Shown: piece by piece, positions 8,725-18,577 of the stretch
How the letters are laid out: every line of letters begins with the position of its first letter
How positions within the stretch are numbered: position 1 is the stretch's first letter
NCBI GenBank assembly: GCA_026125665.1
Contig: JAHCKS010000048.1
Span: forward strand, 1-36,456
Length of the DNA: 36,456 bases
Direction: 5' to 3'
Origin: Rubrivivax sp.
GTDB taxonomy: Bacteria; Pseudomonadota; Gammaproteobacteria; Burkholderiales; Burkholderiaceae_C
Program-made: the position numbers and the translations under genes
The notes under the pieces: model-generated
The model's database searches: none
Told to the model about the DNA's origin: nothing
Seen by the model: only the letters and a program-made list of their open reading frames with translations

Positions 8725-9711
8725 ATGTCAGGGTTCACCCGCAGATCGATCGGGCGCTGCATCGCCGGCACGGCGCTGGCGCTCACGGGCGTCGGTGCGC
8801 AGGCGCAGGACCGGATCACCGTCACCACCACCTGGTTCGCGCAGGCCGAGCACGGCGGCTTCTACCAGGCCGTCGCCACCGGCATCTACAAGAAGCACGG
8901 CCTGGACGTCACGGTGAAGATGGGCGGCCCGCAGGTCAACGGCATGCAGCTGCTGCTGGCCGGGCAGACCGACTTCATCATGAACTACGACTTCGCAGTA
9001 CTGGCGGGCGTCGAGCGGGGATTTCCGGTCGTCACCGTCGGTGCGCCGCTGCAGTTCGACCTGCAGTGCGTGCTGACGCACGAGGACGTACGGAGCCCGG
9101 CCGAGCTGAAGGACAAGACCATCCTGGTCGCCGGCACCGGCACCACCTACTGGTGGCCCTGGTTCAAGAAGAAGTACGGCTACACCGACGCGCAGATGCG
9201 CCCGTACACGTTCAACCTGCAGCCGTTCTTCGCCGACAGGAACACCGCGCAGCAGGCGTTCGTCTCATCCGAACCGTTCCAGGCCGAGCAGAAGGGCGTG
9301 AAGACGAACTGCTTCCTGCTGGCCGAGCAGGGCTACCCCCCGTACACCGGGGCGATCACGACGACGCGCAAGATGGTCGACGACAAGCCCGATCTGGTGG
9401 CGCGCTTCGTCCGCGCTTCGATGGAAGGGTGGAAGAGCTACATGGAGAACCCGGCGCCGGCCAACGCGCTGATCAAGAAGGACAACCCGAACATGACCGA
9501 CGCGCAACTCGCCTACGGCCTGAAGAAGATGAAGGAGCTCGGCGTCGTGCACGGTCGCGAGGCCGCGCAGATGGGCATCGGCGCGATGACCGACGAGCGC
9601 TGGGAACGGACCGCCAGGTTCATGATGGAGTGGGGCCTGCTGAAGCCGGACACCGACTGGAAGAAGGCCTACACGCTGCGCTTCGTCAAAGACCTCAAGG
9701 TCATGCCGTGA
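8725..9711 (+). CDS. ABC transporter substrate-binding protein, NMT1/THI5-like
   Basis: 328 residues. The start at 8725 is set by AAGGAG eight bases upstream. The N-terminus has a signal peptide ending near AQAQ (about residue 28) and contains TRRSIGR, so export by the Tat route is possible. The mature protein begins ITVTTTWFAQAEHGGFYQAVATG, typical of NMT1/THI5-like binding proteins that capture pyrimidines, thiamine precursors, riboflavin, sulfonates or related compounds in the periplasm. It is the first gene of an importer whose ATPase start overlaps its stop (GTGA). The family and the downstream purine/pyrimidine-type deaminase make an N-heterocycle a reasonable ligand, but this is inference. 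Confidence 0.88.
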   Translation: MSGFTRRSIGRCIAGTALALTGVGAQAQDRITVTTTWFAQAEHGGFYQAVATGIYKKHGLDVTVKMGGPQVNGMQLLLAGQTDFIMNYDFAVLAGVERGFPVVTVGAPLQFDLQCVLTHEDVRSPAELKDKTILVAGTGTTYWWPWFKKKYGYTDAQMRPYTFNLQPFFADRNTAQQAFVSSEPFQAEQKGVKTNCFLLAEQGYPPYTGAITTTRKMVDDKPDLVARFVRASMEGWKSYMENPAPANALIKKDNPNMTDAQLAYGLKKMKELGVVHGREAAQMGIGAMTDERWERTARFMMEWGLLKPDTDWKKAYTLRFVKDLKVMP

Positions 9712-10565
9712 GCGCGCTGGCCACCGCCTTGCCGCCGCGGGCGCCGCACGTGGCCACGCCTCGGGTCGCTGCACGTGGCGATGGCGAAGGCCCCCCGGTG
9801 CTCGAGGCCGACCGCGTCGAGAAGACCTACCCGAACGGCACGCATGCGCTGAACGGCACCACGGTGAAGATCGCCCGCGGCGAGTTCGTCTCGCTGCTCG
9901 GGCCCAGCGGCTGCGGCAAGAGCACGCTGCTGAAGATGTTCGCCGGGCTCGAGGTGCCCTCGTCGGGCCGCATCGTGCTGCACGACGGCCACGACGCCGC
10001 CGGCCGCGCCAGCGGCCACGCGTCGATGGCGATGGTGTTCCAGGAAGCGACGCTGATGCCGTGGGCGCGCGTGACCGAGAACGTGCGCCTGCCGCTGGAC
10101 CTGGCCGGCATGCCGCGCGTCGAGGCCGACCGCCGCGTCGCCGAGGCGCTGGAGCTCGTCGGCCTGGCGCAGTTCGCGCGCTGCTACCCGCGCGAGCTCT
10201 CGGGCGGCATGCAGATGCGCGCCTCGATCGCACGCGCGCTTGCCGTGCAACCGAGCATCCTGCTGATGGACGAGCCCTTCGGCGCGCTCGACGAGTTCAC
10301 GCGCAACAAGCTCGACAGCGACCTGCACGAGCTGTGGTGCGCCCGCGGCTTCACCGTCGTCTTCGTCACGCACAGCATCTACGAGGCGGTGTTCCTCTCC
10401 AGCCGCGTCGTCGTCATGGCGGCGCGCCCGGGCCGCGTCATCGCCGACGTGCCGATCGTGGCGCCCGCGGCGCGCGACGAGAGCTACCGCGTCTCGCAGC
10501 CGTTCATCGAGAACTGCCGCGTGCTCTCCGAGCACCTGGTGCGCGCCAACCGCGGCGAGCGCTGA
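9708..10565 (+). CDS. ABC transporter ATP-binding protein (nitrate/sulfonate/taurine type)
   Basis: 285 residues starting at GTG 9708, which overlaps the stop of the binding-protein gene by four bases. All ATPase motifs are present: Walker A GPSGCGKST at 65-73, Q-loop VFQEATLMPW, signature LSGGMQMR, Walker B ILLMDEPFGALDE and the switch histidine in VTHSIYEA. The sequence resembles SsuB/TauB/NrtD-type subunits. It should energise import of the ligand bound by the upstream periplasmic protein. An N-terminal extension of about 30 residues precedes the conserved domain, and a later start is possible but no better ribosome-binding site is seen. Confidence 0.93.
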   Translation: MSALATALPPRAPHVATPRVAARGDGEGPPVLEADRVEKTYPNGTHALNGTTVKIARGEFVSLLGPSGCGKSTLLKMFAGLEVPSSGRIVLHDGHDAAGRASGHASMAMVFQEATLMPWARVTENVRLPLDLAGMPRVEADRRVAEALELVGLAQFARCYPRELSGGMQMRASIARALAVQPSILLMDEPFGALDEFTRNKLDSDLHELWCARGFTVVFVTHSIYEAVFLSSRVVVMAARPGRVIADVPIVAPAARDESYRVSQPFIENCRVLSEHLVRANRGER

Positions 10566-10600
10566 GTGCGACCGGCCCGCCACGCGAGGAGAACCACGCC

Positions 10601-11431
10601 ATGAGCGTTTCCACCCACGCCCTGCCGGCGCCCGCCGAGCCGGTGCGCTTCGGCGACCAGCCGATCGTCAGGTTCGGCGCGCCCGCGGCGCTGGGCGCCG
10701 TGCTGCTGCTCGCCTGGCAGCTCGTGTGCACGGTGTTCGAGGTGCCGGAGTTCCTGGTGCCTTCGCCGCTGGCGATCGCGCAGACGCTGGTGGCGGACTG
10801 GTCGCTGCTCTCGAACGCGCTGCTGACGACGCTGAAGGTCACCTTCCTCGCCTTCGCGCTGGCGGTGGTCATCGGCGTGGCGGCCGCGTTCGTGTTCGTG
10901 CAGAGCCGCGTCATCGAGGTGAGCCTGTTCCCCTACGCGATCATCCTGCAGGTGACGCCGATCGTCGCCATCGCGCCGCTGATCATCATCTGGGTCAAGC
11001 ACCCCACGTTCGCGATGACGATCTGCGCCACGATCGTGGCGCTGTTCCCGATCATCTCCAACACCATCCTCGGGCTGCGCAGCGTCAACCCGGGGCTGGC
11101 GAACCTGTTCAAGCTCAACCGCGCCACGCGCTGGCAGACGCTGGCGCGGCTGCGGGTGCCGAGCGCCCTGCCCTACTTCTTCGGCGGGCTGCGCATCTCC
11201 AGCGGCCTGGCGCTGATCGGCGCCGTCGTCGCCGAGTTCGTCGCCGGCACCGGCGGCACCGCGTCGGGGCTGGCCTACCAGATCCTGCAGGCCGGCTTCC
11301 AGCTGAACATCCCGCGCCTGTTCGCGGCGCTGGCGCTCATCACCGGCACCGGCATCGTGCTCTTCATGGCGATGGCCTGGCTGTCGAAGCTGGCACTGGG
11401 CGGCTGGCACGAGAGCGAGATGGGGCACTGA
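10601..11431 (+). CDS. ABC transporter permease (SsuC/TauC-like)
   Basis: 276 residues, ATG 10601 with AGGAG at 10587-10591. About six membrane helices follow a short cytoplasmic N-terminus. The binding-protein-dependent transport (BPD) domain is clear. The EAA-type coupling loop lies around FKLNRATRWQTLARLRVPSALPYFFGGLRI, where the contact with the ATPase is expected. It completes the importer begun at 8725. The next gene starts 78 bases downstream and is probably cotranscribed. Confidence 0.92.
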   Translation: MSVSTHALPAPAEPVRFGDQPIVRFGAPAALGAVLLLAWQLVCTVFEVPEFLVPSPLAIAQTLVADWSLLSNALLTTLKVTFLAFALAVVIGVAAAFVFVQSRVIEVSLFPYAIILQVTPIVAIAPLIIIWVKHPTFAMTICATIVALFPIISNTILGLRSVNPGLANLFKLNRATRWQTLARLRVPSALPYFFGGLRISSGLALIGAVVAEFVAGTGGTASGLAYQILQAGFQLNIPRLFAALALITGTGIVLFMAMAWLSKLALGGWHESEMGH

Positions 11432-11509
11432 CCCCTGCCCGGCGGGCATCGGGCGGCTGGCGGCCGCGGGATACTGCGCGCCACCGCCCGGCCCGATGGA
11501 GGACAACCG

Positions 11510-12934
11510 ATGATGCTGATCCGCGGCGCCGCCGCCGTCCTGACCGGGGCCGCGCCAGGGCCCGGTTCGCCGGCGCGCAGCGCCGCCACCGACCTGCGCA
11601 TCGGCGCCGACGGCACGATCGCCGAGATGGGCCGCGGCCTCGCCGCGGCCCCGGGCGAGCGCGTGCTCGACGCCGCCGGCTGCGTCGTCTACCCGGGCTG
11701 GGTGAACACCCACCACCACCTCTTCCAGTCGCTGCTGAAGGGGGTGCCGGGCGGCATCGACCTGACGCTCGGGCCGTGGCTGCAGGCCGTGCCGTTCCGC
11801 TACCGCGGTGTGTTCGCCGACGAGGTGCTGCTGCGGCTGGCCGCGCGCATCGGCCTCGTCGAGCTCGTGCGCTCGGGCTGCACGACGGTGGCCGACCACC
11901 ATTACCTGTACTGGCCCGGCCTCGGCTACGACCCGGCCGAGGTGCTGTTCGACGAGGCCGGGCGCCTGGGGCTGCGCTTCATGCTGCTGCGCGGCGGCGG
12001 CACTATCTCGCGCGTCCCCGGCGACGTGGCGCTGCCGCACCAGAAGCCCGAGCCGTTCGACGCGATGCTCGACGACCTGGCGCGTGCCGCGTCGCGCTTC
12101 CACGAGCGCGGGCCGCGCGCGCGACGCCGCATCGCCTTCGCGCCGACGACGATCACCGTCGCGCTGCGCCCCGAGGAGCTGAAGCCGGCGGCGCGTGCCG
12201 CGCGCGCGCTCGGCGTGCCGCTGCACTCGCACATGTCGGAGACGGTGAACTACTACGAGCACTGCGCCGAGCGCTTCGGCGGCATGAAGCCGATCGAGGT
12301 CTGCGCCGAACACGAGTGGCTCGGGCCCGACGTGTGGTTCGCGCACCTCGTGCACCTGTCGCAGCCCGAGCGGCGCCTGCTCGCCGAGACCCGCACCGGC
12401 ATGGCGCACTGCCCGCAGAGCAACGGCCGGCTGGGCAGCGGCGTGGCGCCGGCGCCGGCGCTGGCGCGCGAAGGCGGCCGCCTGTCGATCGGCGTCGACG
12501 GTGCCGCTTCGAACGAGGCGGCCGACATGCTGAGCGAGCTGCACGCCGCCTGGCTGCTGCACCGGGCCCATGCCGGCGCGGCGTCGCGCCCGCGGCCCGA
12601 GGGCGGCGGCGAGCAGGGGGCCGATGCGGTGACGGTCGAGGACCTCGTGCACTGGGGCTCGGCCGGCGGCGCCGCGGTGCTCGGCTTCGACGGCGTCGGC
12701 ACGCTCGCCCCGGGCATGGCCGCCGACCTCGCGGTGTGGTCGCTCGACGACCCGCGCCACTTCGGCCTGCACGACGAGGCGCTGGCGCCGGTGGTGAGCG
12801 GCGCGCGGCCGCGCCTAAAGTGGCTGCTGTGCGGCGGGCGCGTCGTCGTCGAGGACGACACGATCCCCGGCCTCGACCTCGCCGAGCTGGCGCACGACGC
12901 GCGGGCCGCCGTGCGGCGCATCGCGGCATCGTGA
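11510..12934 (+). CDS. Amidohydrolase, 8-oxoguanine deaminase / hydroxydechloroatrazine hydrolase-like
   Basis: 474 residues. GGAGGA at 11498-11503 precedes two consecutive ATGs (11510 and 11513); either may be used. Metal-dependent amidohydrolase motifs appear in order: NTHHHLFQ (HxH, about 67-74), GCTTVADHHYLY, HSHMSE, HLVHL, MAHCPQSNGRLG and GVDGAASNE with the metal-binding aspartate. The ADHHYL and VDGAASNE segments are close to the 8-oxoguanine deaminase/AtzB/TrzN branch, which removes an amino or alkylamino group from a purine, pyrimidine or triazine ring. Its place between an importer and a molybdenum hydroxylase suggests that it deaminates an imported or hydroxylated N-heterocycle. 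Exact substrate unknown. Its stop overlaps the GTG of ubiX. Confidence 0.87.
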   Translation: MMLIRGAAAVLTGAAPGPGSPARSAATDLRIGADGTIAEMGRGLAAAPGERVLDAAGCVVYPGWVNTHHHLFQSLLKGVPGGIDLTLGPWLQAVPFRYRGVFADEVLLRLAARIGLVELVRSGCTTVADHHYLYWPGLGYDPAEVLFDEAGRLGLRFMLLRGGGTISRVPGDVALPHQKPEPFDAMLDDLARAASRFHERGPRARRRIAFAPTTITVALRPEELKPAARAARALGVPLHSHMSETVNYYEHCAERFGGMKPIEVCAEHEWLGPDVWFAHLVHLSQPERRLLAETRTGMAHCPQSNGRLGSGVAPAPALAREGGRLSIGVDGAASNEAADMLSELHAAWLLHRAHAGAASRPRPEGGGEQGADAVTVEDLVHWGSAGGAAVLGFDGVGTLAPGMAADLAVWSLDDPRHFGLHDEALAPVVSGARPRLKWLLCGGRVVVEDDTIPGLDLAELAHDARAAVRRIAAS

Positions 12935-13542
12935 ACGCCGGCGCGCGCCCCCGCCTCGTCGTCGGCATCAGCGGCGCGTCGGGCTTCGTCTACGGCGTGC
13001 GGCTGCTCGAGCTGCTGCGCGAGCTCGAGGTCGAAGTGCACCTCGTCGTCAGCCGCTCGGCGCTGCTGACGATGGCCGCCGAGACGGCGTACAAGCTGGC
13101 CGACGTGCAGGCGCTCGCCGCCCGGGTGCACCGCAACGACGACGTGGGTGCGGCCATCGCCAGCGGCTCGTTCCGCACGCTCGGCATGGTGGTGGCCCCA
13201 TGCTCGATGAAGACGCTGGCCGAGATCGCCACCGGCAACACGGGCTCGCTGCTCGCGCGTGCCGCCGACGTGGTGCTGAAGGAGCGCCGCCGCCTCGTGC
13301 TGCTGGCGCGCGAGACGCCGCTGCACGCCGGCCACCTGCGCAACATGCTCGCGGTCACCGAGATGGGCGCCATCGTCGCCCCGCCCGTGCCTGCGTTCTA
13401 CGCGCGGCCCGGGAGCCTCGAGGACATGGTCGACCACACGCTCGGCCGCGTGCTCGACCTCTTCGGCCTCGACGCCGGCACGGTGCGGCGCTGGCAAGGC
13501 ATGCCGGGGCGCGCGCACCCGCCAGAGGCCGGCCGGCCCTGA
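12931..13542 (+). CDS. ubiX: UbiX-type flavin prenyltransferase
   Basis: 203 residues from GTG 12931, which overlaps the previous stop (GTGA). Family motifs are very clear: VGISGASGFVYGVRLLE at 11-27, IASGSF at 76-81, APCSMKTLAEIATG at 89-102, RAADVVLKERRRLVL and RETPLHAGHLRNM at 127-139, and PPVPAFYARP at 151-160. UbiX makes prenylated FMN from FMN and dimethylallyl phosphate; this cofactor is needed by UbiD decarboxylases. A UbiD-family gene is in the same island (18578-19978), so this copy probably serves that enzyme rather than, or as well as, ubiquinone synthesis. A pathway-specific paralogue of a second chromosomal ubiX is possible. Confidence 0.9.
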   Translation: MNAGARPRLVVGISGASGFVYGVRLLELLRELEVEVHLVVSRSALLTMAAETAYKLADVQALAARVHRNDDVGAAIASGSFRTLGMVVAPCSMKTLAEIATGNTGSLLARAADVVLKERRRLVLLARETPLHAGHLRNMLAVTEMGAIVAPPVPAFYARPGSLEDMVDHTLGRVLDLFGLDAGTVRRWQGMPGRAHPPEAGRP

Positions 13543-13583
13543 TCGGGTGCGGCACGCCTCACGATCGGACCTCGGCCGCAACC

Positions 13584-13606
13584 GCCTGCCGTGGCGAACG
13601 GCAGGC
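13584..13606. terminator. Perfect inverted repeat between ubiX and the hydroxylase genes
   Basis: GCCTGCCG (13584-13591) pairs with CGGCAGGC (13599-13606) around TGGCGAA, 41 bases after the ubiX stop. There is no T-run. It may be a partial terminator or RNA-processing hairpin separating the importer/deaminase/ubiX part from the hydroxylase part. The 211-base gap around it could hold an internal promoter, but I see no convincing one. Confidence 0.38.
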
Positions 13607-13753
13607 CCACACGAAACCGCGGAAGCGCGTGAAACGCGCCGTCCATCGTGTCACCCGATGGCTTTATCCATCCGGCCCGGTTGCCCGGCGGCCCCGCGGC
13701 TGCGAGCATGCGCCCATCGCCCCGGACAACGGCGCACGCAGGAGGAACCGACG

Positions 13754-14617
13754 ATGAGGCGCTTCGACTACTCGGCCCCGGCCTCGCTCGACGAGGCGGT
13801 GGCGCTGCTCGCGCGCTTCGGCGCGAAGGCGAGCCTGTTCGCCGGCGGCACCGACCTGCTGGTCGAGATCAAGGAGCAGATCCGCCAGCCCGATCACGTC
13901 ATCAACCTGAAGCGCATCCCGGGCCTGGCCACGCTGGCCTTCGACGCGGCACGCGGCCTCGAGGTCGGCGCCCTGGTGACGGTGCGCGAGCTGGAAACCT
14001 CGGCGATCGTGCAGCGCCACTACCGCAGCCTCTGGCAGGCGGCGCGCGAGCTCGGCTCGATCCAGGTGCGCCACCGCGCCACGCTGGCCGGCAACGTCTG
14101 CCGCGCCTCGCCGTCGGCCGACACGCTGCCGCCGCTCGTCGCCGACGGTGCGCTCGTGCACCTGCATGGGCCGCTGGGCCGGCGCGACGTGGCCGCCGAG
14201 GCCTTCTTCACCGGCCCCGGCCGCACGGTGCTCGGGCCCGAGGAGATCGTCACCGGCTTCACGCTGCCGCCGCCCGCGCCGGGCATGGTCAAGGCCTACC
14301 TCAAGCATGGCCGCCGCAAGGCGATGGAGCTGGCCACCGTCGGCGTGGCCGTGACGCTCGTGCGCCGCGGCGCCGTGGTGGAGCAGGTGCGCATCGTGCT
14401 CGGCGCCGTCGCACCGACGCCGATGCGCGCACGCGGCGCCGAGGCGCTGCTCGAAGGCCGCGTGCCCGACGCGGCAGCGCTCGCCGCCGCGGCCGAAGCC
14501 GCGATGGCGGAGTCCCGGCCCATCAGCGACGTGCGCGCCAGCGCCGCCTATCGCCGCCGCATGGTGGGGGTGTTGACGCAACGGGCCGTCTCGCAGGCCC
14601 TGGAGGCCGCGCAATGA
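13754..14617 (+). CDS. Molybdenum hydroxylase, FAD-binding medium subunit (CoxM-like)
   Basis: 287 residues, ATG 13754 with AGGAGG at 13740-13745. FAD-binding motifs are AGGTDLLVEIK at 30-40 and SIQVRHRATLAGNVCRASPSAD at 102-123. The domain order is that of xanthine-oxidase-family medium subunits, which pass electrons from the iron-sulfur subunit to an acceptor. The protein lacks the roughly 40-residue insertion that carries a [4Fe-4S] cluster in 4-hydroxybenzoyl-CoA reductase, so that enzyme is unlikely. It forms one unit with the next two genes through ATGA overlaps. Confidence 0.92.
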   Translation: MRRFDYSAPASLDEAVALLARFGAKASLFAGGTDLLVEIKEQIRQPDHVINLKRIPGLATLAFDAARGLEVGALVTVRELETSAIVQRHYRSLWQAARELGSIQVRHRATLAGNVCRASPSADTLPPLVADGALVHLHGPLGRRDVAAEAFFTGPGRTVLGPEEIVTGFTLPPPAPGMVKAYLKHGRRKAMELATVGVAVTLVRRGAVVEQVRIVLGAVAPTPMRARGAEALLEGRVPDAAALAAAAEAAMAESRPISDVRASAAYRRRMVGVLTQRAVSQALEAAQ

Positions 14618-15117
14618 GCCAGCAGACGATCCGGCTGACGATCAACGGCGAGCCGAGCGAGCTCGTCGTCGAACCCTGGCGCAGCCTGCTCGACGCGCTG
14701 CGCGTCGAAGGCGGCCTCACCGGCACGAAGAAGGGCTGCGACGTCGGCGACTGCGGCGCGTGCACCGTCGTCCTCGACGGCAAGCCGGTCAACGCGTGCC
14801 TCGTGCTCGCCGTCGAGGTCGAAGGCTGCGACCTGCGCACGATCGAGGGCCTGCAACCCGGCCCGGGGCAGGTGCACCCGCTGCAGGAGCAGTTCATGCG
14901 CTGCGGCGCGGCGCAATGCGGCTTCTGCACGCCCGGCGTGCTGATGATGGCCAAGGCGCTGCTCGACGACACGCCGCGGCCCACCGAGGCCGAGATCCGC
15001 TTCGCGCTCGCCGGCAACATCTGCCGCTGCACCGGCTACACGAAGATCATCGAGGCGGTGCGGCGCACGGCCGAGGAAGACACCGAGGAAGACACCGAGG
15101 AAGGAGCCGCGGCATGA
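14614..15117 (+). CDS. Molybdenum hydroxylase, 2x[2Fe-2S] small subunit (CoxS-like)
   Basis: 167 residues from ATG 14614, overlapping the previous stop (ATGA). The plant-type [2Fe-2S] ligands are Cys 42, 47, 50 and 62. The second cluster, in the helical domain, uses Cys 102, 105, 137 and 139 (QCGFCTPG and ICRCTGY). All eight are present, so both clusters should form. The C-terminus carries an acidic repeat (EEDT-EEDT-EEG) encoded by a duplicated 12-base unit just before the start of the large subunit, an unusual tail for this family. Confidence 0.94.
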   Translation: MSQQTIRLTINGEPSELVVEPWRSLLDALRVEGGLTGTKKGCDVGDCGACTVVLDGKPVNACLVLAVEVEGCDLRTIEGLQPGPGQVHPLQEQFMRCGAAQCGFCTPGVLMMAKALLDDTPRPTEAEIRFALAGNICRCTGYTKIIEAVRRTAEEDTEEDTEEGAAA

Positions 15118-17440
15118 ACGCCAGCGTCGAAGGCGAACGCGCCGCGCTGCGCGAACCGGGCGGGTTCAGCGTCGTCGGCAAGCCGGTCAGGCGCGGCGAC
15201 CTGCTGGAGAAGGTGACCGGCGCCGCCGTCTACGCCGGCGACCTGCGGCTGCCGGGCATGCTGCACGGCAAGACGCTGCGCAGCAACGTCGCGCACGCGC
15301 GCATCGTGCGCATCGACGCCAGCCGCGCCCGCGCGCTGCCCGGCGTGAAGGCGGTGCTGACGCACGAGGACGTGCCGCGCGTGCTGCACTACGGCTCGCC
15401 GCACCCGCGCTCGGCCTCGTGCACGAAGGACCAGTACATCCTCGACACCAAGGTGCGCTACTGGGGCGAAGGGGTGGCCGTCGTTGCCGCGACGAGCGAG
15501 GAGATCGCCGAGGAGGCGCTCGCGCTGATCGACGTGCAGTACGAGGCGCTGCCGGCCGTCTTCGGGACCGACGCCGCGCTCGCCCCGGGCGCGCCGCTCC
15601 TGCACGACGTCGGCCCCGGCGGCAACCTGGTGCAGCCGCCGGTGCGCGTGCAGCGCGGCGACATCGAGCGCGGCTTCGCCGAAGCCGACCTCGTGCTCGA
15701 GGGCGTCTACGAGACCGGCCGGCCGACACCGGCCTACATGGAGCCCAACGTCTGCGTCGCTCAGTGGGACGCCAACGGCAAGCTGACGATGTGGAGCTCG
15801 ACGCAGACCGCGTTCATGGTGCGCGGCATCCTGGCCGAGGTGCTGGGGCTGCCGCTGAACCACGTGCGCGTGCTGGTGGACCACATGGGCGGCGGCTTCG
15901 GCGCTAAGCAGGACCTCTTCCAGCACGAGTTCCTCTGCGCGCTGCTCGCCAAGCACACCCGCAAGCCGGTGCGCATGGAGTTCACGCGCAAGGAGACCTT
16001 CCTCGGCGGGCGCTCGCGCCACCCGTGCCGCATCCATCTCAGGCAGGGCTTCCGGCGCGACGGCACGATCACCGCACGCCAGGCGCGCCTGGTCTACGAC
16101 TCCGGTGCCTACGGCTCACACGGGCCGGGTGTCACCAACGTCGGCACCGCGTCGCTCACGTCGCTCTACCGCTGCGAGAACGTCGACCTCGAAGGCCTGT
16201 GCGTCTACACGAACAACCCGATCGCCGGGGCGTTCCGCGGCTACGGCGTCGTGCAGGCGTACTGGGCGCTGGACCTGCAGATCGACGAGGCGGCCGAGCG
16301 GCTCGGCCTCGATCCGGTGGCGATGAAGGCCAGGAACGCCGTGTGCGCCGGCGACATCGCGCCTTCGGGGCATGCCATCGTCGGCCACGGCCTCGAGGAC
16401 TGCATCCGCCGCGGCGCGGCCGAGGTGGGCTGGACGACGCGGCGCCCGCCGAAGCGTGCACCGCAGGGCCCGCTGCGCTACGGCTGGGGCATCGGCTGCG
16501 AGATGCACGGCTCCAGCGCCTACCCCGGCATCAAGGAGCAGGGCAACGCCATCGTCAAGCTCAACGAGGACGGCAGCGCGACGCTGCTCACCGGCGCCGC
16601 GGGCCTGGGCACCGGCGCGCACACGGCGCTGGCGCAGATCGTCGCCGAGGAGCTCGGCCTGCCGTTCGAGCACGTGAGCGTGGTGCATGGCGACACCGAT
16701 GTCGTGCCGTGGGACATCGGCGCCTTCGCCAGCCACACCACCTTCATGGTCGGCCGTGCGGCACAGATGGCGGCGCAGCAGGTGAAGGCGCAGATGCTCG
16801 AGCGCGCGGCCGCGCGGCTCGAGGCGCCGGCCGCGGGGCTCGCCGTACGGGACGGCGTGGTCCGCGTCGCCGCGGAACCCGCGCGGTGCATCACCGTGCG
16901 CGAGGTGATGATGCCCGCGCGCGGCATCCCTTCGGCGCACCTCGTCGGCCACGGCAGCTACACGCCGACGAAGGCGTACTCGTTCGCCGCCCACTTCGTG
17001 GAGGTGGCGGTGGACACCGAGACCGGCCTCGTCGAGGTGCTGCAGGTGGTGCCCGTGCACGAGTTCGGCCGCGTCATCCACCCGGTGGCCGCGGCCGGGC
17101 AGATCGAAGGCGGCATCCAGCAGGGCATCGGCCACACGCTGACCGAGGATCACCTGGTGGACCCGAAGACCGGCCGCAGCCTGAACGCCAGCTTCGTCGA
17201 CTACAAGATGCCGCTCGCGATGGACATGCCGCCGATCCGCACGATCATGCTCGAGACCGCGCCCGACCCCGGCGGGCCCTACGGCGCCAAGGGCATCGGC
17301 GAGGACCCGATCATCGCCATCGGCCCGGCCATCGCCAACGCGGTGCATGATGCGATCGGCGTGCGCTTCCGCGCCTTCCCGATCACGCCTGAGAAGGTGC
17401 TGGCGGCGCTGGCCACACGGCCGCAGGAACAGGAGCACGC

Positions 17441-17444
<4 letters not shown>
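15114..17444 (+). CDS. Molybdenum hydroxylase, molybdopterin-binding large subunit (xanthine dehydrogenase family)
   Basis: 776 residues from ATG 15114 (ATGA overlap; AAGGAG just upstream). It begins with the a/b hammerhead domain ([21 protein letters not shown]). GGGFGAKQD at about 262-270 and [14 protein letters not shown] near the C-terminus are the molybdopterin-cytosine-dinucleotide/molybdenum-centre motifs; Glu 730 is the expected catalytic base. The segment [10 protein letters not shown] replaces the AYRCSFR active-site loop of true CO dehydrogenase, so this is not CoxL. The family hydroxylates N-heterocycles or aldehydes at a carbon next to nitrogen, with water as oxygen source. With the neighbouring deaminase and decarboxylase, ring hydroxylation of a heteroaromatic acid is the best inference. 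Confidence 0.92.
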
Positions 17445-18481
<1,037 letters not shown>

Positions 18482-18556
18482 AGGGCGCACCCGGCGGGCA
18501 CGAGGCGCCCTGCGGCACGCGCGGCGGCTGCACCCTCGGCGCCAGCCTCGGCGCCC

Positions 18557-18576
18557 GCCGGACCTGCGCGTCCGGC
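18557..18576. terminator. Hairpin between convergent operons
   Basis: GCCGGAC (18557-18563) and GTCCGGC (18570-18576) form a seven-base stem with a six-base loop, directly against the stop codon of the UbiD gene (18578-18580 on the minus strand). It sits in the 96-base gap between the two convergent operons and could stop transcription in both directions. The downstream T-run is only two bases on the plus strand. Confidence 0.4.
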
Positions 18577-18577
18577 T

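Noticed and set aside
6032-8917. Open plus-strand frame of 961 codons
   Set aside because: It lies antisense to the MFS and LysR genes, which have clear family motifs; its composition is Arg/His/Gln-rich shadow.
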